From positions 1 to 24,527 of the forward strand of contig CAAGAO010000032.1 in NCBI GenBank assembly GCA_900767835.1: 24,527 nucleotides of DNA, written 5' to 3'. The DNA comes from Clostridia bacterium. GTDB lineage: Bacteria; Bacillota; Clostridia; Christensenellales; UBA1242. Each line of letters starts with the position of its first letter. Positions within the stretch are counted from its first letter, which is position 1. The translations under genes and the position numbers were made by a program. The notes under the pieces are model-generated. The model searched no databases. It was not told the origin of the DNA and saw only the letters and a list, made by a program, of their open reading frames with translations. Below are positions 1 to 7,019 of the stretch, one piece after another.

Positions 1-87
1 AACCTATTGAATAGTTTATTACGAGGAGCGACAAACCAAGCGACAATGTGAAACATTGGCATTTGAGTTTTCGCGACGATGCCTAAC
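1..87. other. Gene-free left edge of the window
   Basis: I see no gene with a start here. The heptamer GCGACAA occurs twice (28-34 and 40-46), and a short hairpin CAATG/CATTG lies at 43-57. AATAGTTT at 10-17 is the reverse complement of AAACTATT at 88-95, so it could compete with the outer stem of the adjacent cloverleaf element. The GC-rich 9-mer TTCGCGACG at 70-78 recurs at 2352-2360. The stretch could be the tail of an element cut by the window edge. Confidence 0.4.
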
Positions 88-176
88 AAACTATTGGAAG
101 TGTTTGATTTATCAAACAAAATTGTGCAAACAATTTCAAAATTTTGATTTTATCAAAATTTCACTTCCTATAGTTT
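88..176. repeat. Cloverleaf-like structured repeat, copy A
   Basis: The outer stem is GGAAGTG (96-102) with CACTTCC (162-168). After one T-T mismatch it extends by AAACTAT (88-94) with ATAGTTT (170-176). Inside are three consecutive hairpins: TTTGA/TCAAA (103-107 and 112-116); AAATTGT/ACAATTT (119-125 and 130-136) around a GCAA loop; and AAATTTTGAT/ATCAAAATTT (139-148 and 152-161). A second copy with the same architecture lies at 23053-23131 and differs at paired positions. The element begins 14 nt after the stop of the minus-strand LysM gene. It could work as an RNA 3' structure or as a non-autonomous mobile DNA element; the sequence does not decide. Confidence 0.8.
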
Positions 177-190
177 ATAATAATTGATAA

Positions 191-577
191 TTAATTGTCT
201 TCTATATTGTTTATTACAATCTTTTGACCTATGTATAAATTTTTTGTTTTTGCAATTTTTCGCAAATTTGTTTCCGTTATGTTTAACTTTTTTGCTACTA
301 GAAAAAATGTATCTAATGGTTTTACCACATACTCCAGTTTTGTGCAAATATTTGCACTTTCATCGTTTTGGCACACATTTAATGCTGTCGCAGTTGAATT
401 ATTTGCACCTCTTTGCAAAAAACTCTCTTTCATTTTCAACTCGTCTAAACTAAGCCAACTCCCAACTTTTAGTTTTTCATTTTCAACATTTGTAAGGTCA
501 AAAAATTTATTTAAGTCATCTATTATTATGTCACTTTCTAGATAAATCTTTTGTGGAAATAAATATTTATTACTCAT
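191..577 (-). CDS. LysM-domain protein without signal peptide
   Basis: This 128-residue protein has a C-terminal LysM domain at about residues 83-123, seen in YVVKPLDTFFLVAKKL and IGQKIVI, the usual start and end of the fold. LysM binds peptidoglycan or chitin-like glycans. The N-terminal 80 residues match nothing I recognise, and there is no signal peptide or membrane helix. Cytoplasmic LysM proteins in Bacillota include spore-coat morphogenesis proteins such as SafA and SpoVID, so a mother-cell role is possible but inferred. The start is supported by AAAGG 8 nt upstream. Its start codon is only 31 nt from the divergent flippase start, so the two promoters must overlap or lie inside the opposite gene. 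A cloverleaf repeat follows the stop. Confidence 0.72.
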   Translation of the reverse strand: MSNKYLFPQKIYLESDIIIDDLNKFFDLTNVENEKLKVGSWLSLDELKMKESFLQRGANNSTATALNVCQNDESANICTKLEYVVKPLDTFFLVAKKLNITETNLRKIAKTKNLYIGQKIVINNIEDN

Positions 578-591
578 ACATTTAACCTTTA

Positions 592-597
592 TATAAT
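592..597 (+). promoter_or_regulatory. -10 box TATAAT of the flippase gene
   Basis: A perfect TATAAT lies 12 nt before the ATG at 609, which puts the start of transcription around 604. No clear -35 box is visible (ATTACT at the expected spot) and there is no ribosome binding site, so the message may be nearly leaderless. Confidence 0.45.
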
Positions 598-608
598 AAA
601 TATATACT

Positions 609-2168
609 ATGAAATCTTTATTTAAAACTGTTTTTTTAATTGTTTTCTTTTCGGTAATAACCAGAATTGTTGGCTTTTTGTTCCGTATTTACATCTCACG
701 AACCATTGGTGCGGAAGCCTTAGGGGAATATCAAGTTAGTTTTTCCGTTTTTATGGTACTTTTGACCGTTGTTGCAAGTGGTCTTCCGTTTATTGTTAGT
801 AGGTTAACCGCTCAATATAAGGCTCAAAAAGATAAAGTCAACGAGCGCAAAATGGTAACCGCTTCGGTAGTTATTGGTCTAGTTTTAAGTTTAATTTTGT
901 GTGGGCTTGTATTTGCTTTTATTCCAGTACTAAAACATATTTTTGCTGACGACAAGTGTATTATTCTCCTTTTAATACTTTTGCCCGCTCTTGTGTTTTC
1001 TTCTGTGTACTCCGTACTTCGTGGCAATGTATGGGGAAAAGGCAACTATTTTGTTCTATGCATTACGGAACTTTTTGAGCAAATTGCTCGCGTTTTGTTA
1101 TTCATTATTTTAATAAGTGGACTATTTGGAACAAAGGACGGTGCGGTTATTTCCGCCATATCTATGACTGGCGCATGTTTACTCTCTGCCCTACTTGTGT
1201 TGGTTATTTATCTTGCAACTGGTGGCAAGTTTAAACGCGTCAAAGATAAAAATATGTACAAAAATATTATTAAAAAGTCTTCTTCTATTACGGGAGTTAG
1301 ACTTGCTGGCAGTCTGGTTCAACCATTAATTGCTTTAATTGTTCCACTAAGGCTAGTTTCCGCTGGCTATACATCTGCACAAGCATTGACTCTTTTTGGC
1401 ACCGCTATGGGTATGACTATTCCTTTTTTATACATTCCATCAACAATAATTGGCTCACTTTCTACCGCACTGGTGCCCGACCTTTCTTCCGCACTTGTTA
1501 AAAACGATATGGTTTATATCAAAAACCGCGTAGTTTCAGCAATCCGCTTTACCATTTTTATTTCGGTTATGTTTATTCCGCTTTACATTGGTGCGGGCGA
1601 AACAATCGGGCTTTTCTTTTATGACAATGCCTTAAGCGGAAGTTTGCTTATGCAGTCCGCTTGGATAATATTACCGCTTGGGCTCACTAATATTTCGTCA
1701 TCTCTTTTAAATTCTTTAGGCTATGAAGTAAAATCTATGAAAAACTACGTGCTAGGTGCAATACTTTTAATTTTATCCATTTGGTTTTTGCCTAAAATTT
1801 TTGGAATTAATGCTCTTGTTTGGGGATTTGGTTCATTGTTTGTAACAACAAGCATTTTAAATATTATTATGTTAAAAAAAATCTTAAAAGAAAAATTGCC
1901 TATCCATAAATTTTTATGGCTTTCGGTTGCTTTTATTATACCGTCCGCAAGCATTTGTTCACTGCTCTGCAATCTTTTTGTAAACTTTACTACCAAATTT
2001 TTCGCCCTTGCAATTTCTTGCTCTTTTGGTGCATTGTTCTATATTTTACTTTGCCTAATATTTAACCTAATTGAATTTAACTCCTTATCGGTATATATAA
2101 AACAAAAACTTTTCAAAAAATTAAAATCTCGCAAGAAAAAGAAAAAATTAGTGCAGGGAGTGAAATAA
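609..2168 (+). CDS. SpoVB/YtgP-type polysaccharide flippase (MATE/MurJ superfamily)
   Basis: This 519-residue polytopic membrane protein has about 14 hydrophobic segments. The N-terminus (TRIVGFLFRIYISRTIGAEA, then LGEYQVSFSVFMVLL and ASGLPFIVSRL) matches the oligosaccharide flippase family that includes Bacillus YtgP and SpoVB, which move lipid-linked sugars such as lipid II outward across the membrane. The length is normal for the family. The tail is very basic (KKLKSRKKKKK). SpoVB acts in spore cortex synthesis and YtgP in vegetative wall synthesis; the sequence alone does not separate them. There is no ribosome binding site before the ATG, and the -10 box sits close to it. Transcription ends at the strong terminator at 2243-2280. 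Confidence 0.85.
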   Translation: MKSLFKTVFLIVFFSVITRIVGFLFRIYISRTIGAEALGEYQVSFSVFMVLLTVVASGLPFIVSRLTAQYKAQKDKVNERKMVTASVVIGLVLSLILCGLVFAFIPVLKHIFADDKCIILLLILLPALVFSSVYSVLRGNVWGKGNYFVLCITELFEQIARVLLFIILISGLFGTKDGAVISAISMTGACLLSALLVLVIYLATGGKFKRVKDKNMYKNIIKKSSSITGVRLAGSLVQPLIALIVPLRLVSAGYTSAQALTLFGTAMGMTIPFLYIPSTIIGSLSTALVPDLSSALVKNDMVYIKNRVVSAIRFTIFISVMFIPLYIGAGETIGLFFYDNALSGSLLMQSAWIILPLGLTNISSSLLNSLGYEVKSMKNYVLGAILLILSIWFLPKIFGINALVWGFGSLFVTTSILNIIMLKKILKEKLPIHKFLWLSVAFIIPSASICSLLCNLFVNFTTKFFALAISCSFGALFYILLCLIFNLIEFNSLSVYIKQKLFKKLKSRKKKKKLVQGVK

Positions 2169-2242
2169 TTTGCATTATAAAGAATTTATTTAAAATCAAT
2201 AAAATACTTATCTTTGTTCGTATTTTCCTTGTATGCCCAAAT

Positions 2243-2280
2243 AAAAATCTCGACCAAACATTTTAGGTCGAGATTTTTTT
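2243..2280 (+). terminator. Rho-independent terminator of the flippase gene
   Basis: A 13-bp perfect stem AAAAATCTCGACC (2243-2255) with GGTCGAGATTTTT (2266-2278) encloses a 10-nt loop and runs into a T tract. It lies 75 nt after the flippase stop. Confidence 0.92.
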
Positions 2281-2337
2281 AGACACTATAGAAACACTAA
2301 CATAATAAAATATTTTTTATTTGATTTTAAATTTTAA

Positions 2338-2434
2338 GAGTTTTTGGTCCATTCGCGACGTAGATAAGTTGAAGTTAATTTTCAATTTCTTTTGTTGCCC
2401 TGTTGGAACTCGTTTTAACGGGCAACAATTTTTT
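2338..2434 (+). ncRNA. Candidate small RNA or read-through leader ahead of the dnaA operon
   Basis: No gene fits between the flippase terminator and the next ORF. The stretch has a hairpin AAGTTGAA/TTCAATTT (2366-2373 and 2381-2388, one G-U pair), then a second strong terminator: TTGTTGCCC (2392-2400) with GGGCAACAA (2420-2428) followed by a run of T. The stem extends inward by GTT/AAC after a bulged T. A terminator with no gene in front suggests a short independent transcript, or an attenuator if transcription continues from upstream. I could not match it to a known RNA family. The 5' end is not defined. Confidence 0.4.
2392..2434 (+). terminator. Rho-independent terminator upstream of the RNHCP-dnaA operon
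   Basis: A 9-bp stem with a GC-rich middle (GTTGCCC/GGGCAAC) plus an inner GTT/AAC extension is followed directly by TTTTTT. It ends 13 nt before the -35 box of the next promoter, so it insulates the dnaA operon from upstream transcription. Confidence 0.8.
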
Positions 2435-2447
2435 CACTAAAAGAAAT

Positions 2448-2476
2448 TTGACTTTTTTGATTTTTAAATATAGAAT
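2448..2476 (+). promoter_or_regulatory. Promoter of the RNHCP-dnaA operon
   Basis: TTGACT (2448-2453), a 17-bp spacer and TAGAAT (2471-2476) form a sigma-A type promoter with five of six matches in each box. The predicted start point near 2483 falls almost on the ATG at 2485, so the first gene may be read from a leaderless message. Confidence 0.65.
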
Positions 2477-2484
2477 GGATAAGT

Positions 2485-2796
2485 ATGAAAATGTTTACTA
2501 AAAATGATGAAGGTTTTGTTTGCATTAATTGTGGCAAAAAGGTTGAGCCTTTAAAATATAGTTCTCGTGACCACTGCCCATATTGTTTATGTTCTTTACA
2601 TATTGACAATATGCCTGGAGATAGAGCCAACGAATGCAAAGGAATTTTAAGACCTATTGATTTAGAGTATTCACAAAATAAAGGTTTTGTGCTAATATAT
2701 AGATGTGAAAAATGCCATATGTTACACAAAAACAAAGTAGCAGATGACGATAGTAAAGCAATGATAACAAAAGTCAGCAACAAAACATACAAATAG
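2485..2796 (+). CDS. RNHCP-domain zinc-ribbon protein
   Basis: This 103-residue protein has CINCGKKVEP at the N-terminus, DHCPYCLCSLHIDNMPGDR in the middle and YRCEKCHMLHKNK near the end. The middle part is the hallmark of the RNHCP domain (R-N-H-C-P, here R-D-H-C-P), a small family of unknown function. Three CxxC pairs (CINC, CPYC, CEKC) suggest zinc binding. It is the first gene of an operon with dnaA: its TAG stop overlaps the dnaA ribosome binding site. No ribosome binding site precedes its own ATG, which fits the promoter placement just upstream. The family assignment is confident; a link to replication control rests only on context. Confidence 0.85.
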   Translation: MKMFTKNDEGFVCINCGKKVEPLKYSSRDHCPYCLCSLHIDNMPGDRANECKGILRPIDLEYSQNKGFVLIYRCEKCHMLHKNKVADDDSKAMITKVSNKTYK

Positions 2797-2804
2797 GAGA
2801 AATT

Positions 2805-4166
2805 ATGCAAGAATTAGAAGTATTATGGCAAAAAGTTTTAATAAAAATGCAAAATATGGTTAGTGCCATAACTTTTGACTTATGGATAAACAAACTTGAA
2901 CCTTTAGAAATTAAAGAAGATGGTACTTTGGTTTTATGGGCAAATAGCACATCTAGCTCAACCGCTAAAAGTCAAATATTAAAAAACAATTCAAAACAAC
3001 TTACAAGTTGTATACACGAAATTTTTGGAGAATACACAAATTTTGAAATATTAGACAATGACGAGAAAGAAAAATTTGTCACTGACTCAAAAGATATTTT
3101 AAAACCACAAGAACAATTATCACAAGAAAAACCTCAATTTAATGAAAAATATACTTTTAACAACTTTGTTGTTGGCGAGAGCAATCGATATTGCTATGCT
3201 GCCGCTCATGCAGTTGCAGAAAATCCTGGCAAAAAATTCAACCCATTATTTATTTATAGTGGTGTTGGTCTTGGCAAAACTCACCTTATGCATGCAATTG
3301 GTAATTATTTAACCGAATATAACCCAACACTAAGAATTAAATGTGTAACTTGTGAACAATTTATGAACGAATATATTGAGTCTTTAGGTGTTGCTGGAAA
3401 TGGTAAAGAAAATGCTGTAATAGAGTTTAGAGATAAATACCGCAATGTTGATGTCTTAATGATTGATGATATTCAATTTTTAGCCAACAAAACCGCCACA
3501 ATGGACGAATTCTTTCACACCTTTAATGCATTATATCAAAACAATAAACAAATTATTATGACTTCTGACCGCTCCCCTCAAGAAATTAATGTTGAGGACA
3601 GACTAAAATCGCGTTTTGCTTGTGGACTTATTCAAGATATGCAAATTCCTGGTTTTGAAACGCGTATGGCAATTTTGAAGAAAAAAGCACAAATTGAGCG
3701 TTTTTATTTAGATGATGATGTCTTAAATTTCATTGCGGAAAAACCTTTTACCAACATAAGAGAAATGGAGGGAATGCTATCCAAAGTATTTTTCTTTGCA
3801 ACACTTATGGGCAAAAAATCTGCTAGTATGGAAGATGCAAAAGAGGCTTTTAAAGAAGATATGTTTGAAAAACAAGAACGCGTAACTCCTGAGAATATCA
3901 TAAAACAAGTATGTGATTATTTTGGCATAACAGAAAATGAAATTACTGGCAAAAAGAAAAACAAAGAAATTGTTGAACCTAGAATGATTGCCATTTTCTT
4001 AATTGATGACATATTAAATATTCCGCTTGTATCTATTGGTAAAATATTCGGCGGTCGTGACCACACAACAATTATGCATTCAAGAGATAAAATTGGCGAC
4101 CAAATTAAAAAAGACAACAAACTTTCTGCTATTGTTAACGACTTAAAAAATAAAATTAAATGTTAA
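2805..4166 (+). CDS. dnaA: Chromosomal replication initiator DnaA
   Basis: DnaA binds 9-bp boxes at oriC as an ATP complex and melts the origin. All four domains are visible in 453 residues: domain I (about 1-85), a short linker, the AAA+ core with Walker A GVGLGKTH (about 153-160), Walker B VLMIDDIQF (about 217-225) and sensor I IIMTSDRSP (about 250), and the helix-turn-helix domain IV with the signature GGRDHTTIMH near residue 420. The length is typical. AGGAGA overlapping the previous stop codon sets the start. Unusually, dnaN does not follow; a terminator comes at once and the next genes are convergent. I found no cluster of TTATCCACA boxes next to it, so oriC may be elsewhere. Confidence 0.98.
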   Translation: MQELEVLWQKVLIKMQNMVSAITFDLWINKLEPLEIKEDGTLVLWANSTSSSTAKSQILKNNSKQLTSCIHEIFGEYTNFEILDNDEKEKFVTDSKDILKPQEQLSQEKPQFNEKYTFNNFVVGESNRYCYAAAHAVAENPGKKFNPLFIYSGVGLGKTHLMHAIGNYLTEYNPTLRIKCVTCEQFMNEYIESLGVAGNGKENAVIEFRDKYRNVDVLMIDDIQFLANKTATMDEFFHTFNALYQNNKQIIMTSDRSPQEINVEDRLKSRFACGLIQDMQIPGFETRMAILKKKAQIERFYLDDDVLNFIAEKPFTNIREMEGMLSKVFFFATLMGKKSASMEDAKEAFKEDMFEKQERVTPENIIKQVCDYFGITENEITGKKKNKEIVEPRMIAIFLIDDILNIPLVSIGKIFGGRDHTTIMHSRDKIGDQIKKDNKLSAIVNDLKNKIKC

Positions 4167-4184
4167 AAATATATAAAAATATTT

Positions 4185-4232
4185 AAAAATATCAATCAAA
4201 ATTAATTTTTTGATTGATATTTTTGTTTTTTT
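4185..4232. terminator. Bidirectional terminator after dnaA
   Basis: A 17-bp perfect stem AAAAATATCAATCAAAA (4185-4201) with its complement at 4208-4224 has a 6-nt loop, then G and a T run on the plus strand. T-rich sequence also follows on the minus strand, so it can serve both dnaA and the convergent operon ending at 4251. Confidence 0.88.
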
Positions 4233-4250
4233 ATTAATTTTAAAATTTAT

Positions 4251-5321
4251 TTAACTATTAATTAATTTTATAGAATAATTGTTTAATTGTTCTATGTTTT
4301 TATAATAATTCATAAAGAAATTTGCTTTGCTTTCATTTGTTTTGTCTTTCGTTGCTATAGCATATTCTTTTGCATCATAATTACATTTTTCCAAAATATC
4401 TAGTTTGATTGTTGAAACAATATCGTTGTACATTTTTGCATCTTCTACAAAAACACTATAAACACCATTCCAAGATTTTAATTTATTAAATATGGTGTCT
4501 GCATCAATTTTCGCATAATCTTCTTCTGTCATTGAATATGCTTTTTCAACATTATTTGCAAAAAAATCTACCGAACTATTCCATAGTTTGTCGTACTCAT
4601 TATTGACATCTTTATTTAAATATACTCTTAGCGTTTTAATTGCTGAATTTGTTAATTGCAAATTTGAGGCATTTAAGGCTAATTTTAAATTAATTTCTAT
4701 TAAATAAGAATTTTCTTTAAATATATTGGAAGTACTTTCTTCATAATTTATTAAACTATTATATCCTTCGTTATATGCATTAAAAACATTTTCTGATAAG
4801 TCATATGCTTTTGTTAATAAGTTTAAATAATCTAATTTAAACCTTTTAAGTCTTGATTTTTCAATTTCAGACTTTGCAACATTTTCATTATTTGCAAATG
4901 TTATATAACTTTCATAATTTGACCTATTTATATTAAACTTTACGATTTCCTTTTTAAAACTTTCCAAACTTGAATTAATGTTTCTAAAATAGTCTTTTAA
5001 TTTTTCACTTTCATTGGCTGGTATTGCACCTTTTTCAAAAACAAGTGCATATTTTGTAGCACAAAAGATTGTTTGATTGTATAGTGGAGCATAAATGTTT
5101 TTTAGTTCGGCATACTCAGTGCCATATTCTTTTGCCATTAAACTTTCAAGTTCGCTAGAAAACGTCATATTTAACGAGTTTGTAAACTCCTCACTTGTAA
5201 AATATGCAGTCAACTGCTCGCCATAAGCCTTATAATAATTTTCTGGCAAAGTTTCTTTACAGCCAGCAAAACAAAGACCACAACAAATTATTAATAATAA
5301 AGACACTATAATTTTTTTCAT
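4251..5321 (-). CDS. Putative lipoprotein of unknown function
   Basis: I do not recognise the family. The protein has about 356 residues with a lipoprotein signal: MKKIIVSLLLIICC followed by a lipobox-like FAGC with Cys 21 (Phe at -3 is slightly unusual). The rest is predominantly helical and rich in Asn, Lys, Tyr and Glu, without catalytic motifs. The second Met (5321) is preferred because AAGGGGG lies 8 nt before it; the earlier ATG at 5327 overlaps the previous stop as TAATG and would sit only 2 nt from the same site. It is cotranscribed with, and probably coupled to, the gene at 5327-6220. The mature protein should sit on the outer face of the membrane. Confidence 0.7.
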   Translation of the reverse strand: MKKIIVSLLLIICCGLCFAGCKETLPENYYKAYGEQLTAYFTSEEFTNSLNMTFSSELESLMAKEYGTEYAELKNIYAPLYNQTIFCATKYALVFEKGAIPANESEKLKDYFRNINSSLESFKKEIVKFNINRSNYESYITFANNENVAKSEIEKSRLKRFKLDYLNLLTKAYDLSENVFNAYNEGYNSLINYEESTSNIFKENSYLIEINLKLALNASNLQLTNSAIKTLRVYLNKDVNNEYDKLWNSSVDFFANNVEKAYSMTEEDYAKIDADTIFNKLKSWNGVYSVFVEDAKMYNDIVSTIKLDILEKCNYDAKEYAIATKDKTNESKANFFMNYYKNIEQLNNYSIKLINS

Positions 5322-5326
5322 AATCA

Positions 5327-6220
5327 TTACCCCCTTGCAACCTTACTTACATAGTTCTTATTTAAAGTTTTTTGATTTTCATCTTGCAATGAGTTTATGT
5401 ACTCGTTAATATTAACTTGTGCAATTTTATCGCAAATTACGGTGATATTTAAGTCTAATGAATTATTAATCAATTTATCATATATTGTTTTATTTTCAAA
5501 ATACACCCCAACAAAATCGCCTTGTAGATATGTTTTAGTACTTTGAATTAATGTAAGATATGGTGCTTTTAATGCTTCTTCTGCATTATAGTAATTATTA
5601 ATTAAATTTGCAAAATATTCTACTTGTAATTTGTACGCATTATTTTTTACCATCATATTATTTAAAATATGTGAATATGCAACACTTGAATTGTAATAAA
5701 AACTATTATAGTCACTTAAAATATTTCTAAATATTATTTCAAAGTTAACAATGTAAGTTTGCATTGTCGCAATATTATAATTTGTGTCGACAATTTTATA
5801 ATATGTTGTTTTAAGATAATTGTATGCCTTTTTATATACATCTTTAACTTTGCCATAGGCCTTGTTTGCATTCGACAAATATGAGTTTACCTTTTCGTTT
5901 TTTGTTGTAAACGCACCATTTGTTAAAATTTCATTACCAATTACTGAGTAGTTGTTTTTTAGGATTAAAAATAATTCTAAACTTTTTTGTGTGTCTTGTA
6001 TGTCCAATGAATTTGTTTCAATAATGTTTAACATATTCAAAACTGCATCATCAACACTGGTGATAACATTTTTGTTGTCAATTTTTACATTATATGAAAG
6101 TTCATACATATTATTATATACTGCCTTAGAATTATCTCTACTACTAAAAATGAAGTATGCTCCAACTGCAAGTCCAGCAATTACAACCAAAGCAATTATA
6201 AGTTTTAAAAACTTTTTCAT
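5327..6220 (-). CDS. Membrane-anchored helical protein of unknown function
   Basis: This 297-residue protein begins with a single signal-anchor helix (residues about 4-26, LKLIIALVVIAGLAVGAYFIF), and the remainder is probably extracellular. The body is largely helical, with long Tyr/Asn-rich amphipathic stretches and no recognisable motif. AAGGAG 5-6 nt before the ATG sets the start. It is the first gene of a two-gene operon with the putative lipoprotein; both products are membrane-tethered helical proteins of similar size and composition and may be partners or distant paralogues (inference). A good extended -10 promoter lies at 6246-6274. Confidence 0.7.
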   Translation of the reverse strand: MKKFLKLIIALVVIAGLAVGAYFIFSSRDNSKAVYNNMYELSYNVKIDNKNVITSVDDAVLNMLNIIETNSLDIQDTQKSLELFLILKNNYSVIGNEILTNGAFTTKNEKVNSYLSNANKAYGKVKDVYKKAYNYLKTTYYKIVDTNYNIATMQTYIVNFEIIFRNILSDYNSFYYNSSVAYSHILNNMMVKNNAYKLQVEYFANLINNYYNAEEALKAPYLTLIQSTKTYLQGDFVGVYFENKTIYDKLINNSLDLNITVICDKIAQVNINEYINSLQDENQKTLNKNYVSKVARG

Positions 6221-6245
6221 TATTACTCCTTTTAAACTTATTTAA

Positions 6246-6274
6246 AATATATCACACTTTATAAATTTTTGCAA
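6246..6274 (-). promoter_or_regulatory. Promoter of the 6220-4251 operon
   Basis: On the minus strand: TTGCAA (6269-6274), a 17-bp spacer and TATATT (6246-6251) preceded by TGA, an extended -10. The ribosome binding site and ATG follow at a normal distance. Confidence 0.65.
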
Positions 6275-6293
6275 GAGAGATATATGTAAAAAA

Positions 6294-6358
6294 TATATTA
6301 TCGGAAGTTGTCGGCAAACTGCCCATAGGGATACTTGCCAGCAACTGATGATAATATA
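6294..6358. repeat. Long imperfect hairpin with a GC-rich core
   Basis: Nested complementary segments: TATATTATC (6294-6302) with GATAATATA (6350-6358); AGTTG (6306-6310) with CAACT (6342-6346); GGCAA (6313-6317) with TTGCC (6335-6339); CCC/GGG at the tip. A further small hairpin GTTGC/GCAAC lies at 6386-6400. The whole sits between a terminator and the next promoter, so neither neighbouring message should carry it. It starts with GGAAGT like the cloverleaf repeats but folds differently. Confidence 0.55.
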
Positions 6359-6401
6359 TAATGTGATGCTACAATTTATTGTGGAGTTGCGACTGGCAAC
6401 C

Positions 6402-6436
6402 TAAAAAAAACCTTTAAGGTTATTGTCCTTAAAGGT
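6402..6436 (-). terminator. Terminator of the ftsH operon
   Basis: A perfect 10-bp stem ACCTTTAAGG (6410-6419) with CCTTAAAGGT (6427-6436) is followed on the minus strand by a run of eight to nine T. It lies 8 nt after the stop of the gene at 6444. Confidence 0.93.
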
Positions 6437-6443
6437 CTTATAT

Positions 6444-7019
6444 TTATTCGGCTGTTTTGAACATATCCATTTGATTTATGTTTTTATACAACTCATCAAA
6501 ATTTGCCAGAGTCGTAAGTCTATAGTACCTATTTGTTTCACTTCTAAAATAAATATATTTTGTTGTTAAACCTTTTCCATCTTCAACAACAAAGAATGCC
6601 TTTTTGTAAAGAGTTGGAGTGTCTGAGTTTGTGCTTTCGTAATAAACTTTGCCGTTAGATTTTAATGTTTGTGCTTCACCAAAATTTATTGTAATAACAA
6701 AACCATTAGAGAATGTTGGAGCATCTTTGCCGTAATTTTCTATTTCTTGTTTACGACTAATTTTACCAGAGAATATAGAATACAAAATAGTTAATTTAAA
6801 ACTATCATTATATGTTTTAACAAATTCATTATAAACTTTTTCATCTTTTGAAGTTAAGCCATCATATTTAGCACCAGAGCCTTTTTCTTCTATGAATAAC
6901 TCACCTTTTGATAAATCTATATTTGGAGAAAAATCCTTTTTTAATATTGCGGTTAATACTAAACCTAATAACACAACACCAAGCAAAGTATATGCAATAA
7001 TTTGATTAATTTTCTTCAT
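6444..7019 (-). CDS. Membrane-anchored protein of unknown function, downstream of ftsH
   Basis: This 191-residue protein has an N-terminal signal-anchor helix (about 7-25, IIAYTLLGVVLLGLVLTAI) and a soluble domain that is probably extracellular and mixed alpha/beta (strands such as GFVITINFG and KYIYFRSE). I do not recognise the family. The start is fixed by AAGGAG 7 nt upstream, which lies inside the ftsH coding sequence; the two genes overlap by 14 nt and are probably translationally coupled. The arrangement suggests a lineage-specific partner, substrate or modulator of FtsH (inference from context only). Confidence 0.75.
   Translation of the reverse strand: MKKINQIIAYTLLGVVLLGLVLTAILKKDFSPNIDLSKGELFIEEKGSGAKYDGLTSKDEKVYNEFVKTYNDSFKLTILYSIFSGKISRKQEIENYGKDAPTFSNGFVITINFGEAQTLKSNGKVYYESTNSDTPTLYKKAFFVVEDGKGLTTKYIYFRSETNRYYRLTTLANFDELYKNINQMDMFKTAE

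Noticed and set aside
1..51. Open frame at the left edge ending in TGA at 49-51
   Set aside because: Only 16 codons, no start and no recognisable sequence; it could be the tail of a cut gene but cannot be supported.
184..545. Plus-strand ORFs opposite the LysM gene
   Set aside because: Antisense shadows with low-complexity Phe/Leu/Ser content; the minus-strand LysM domain is clear.
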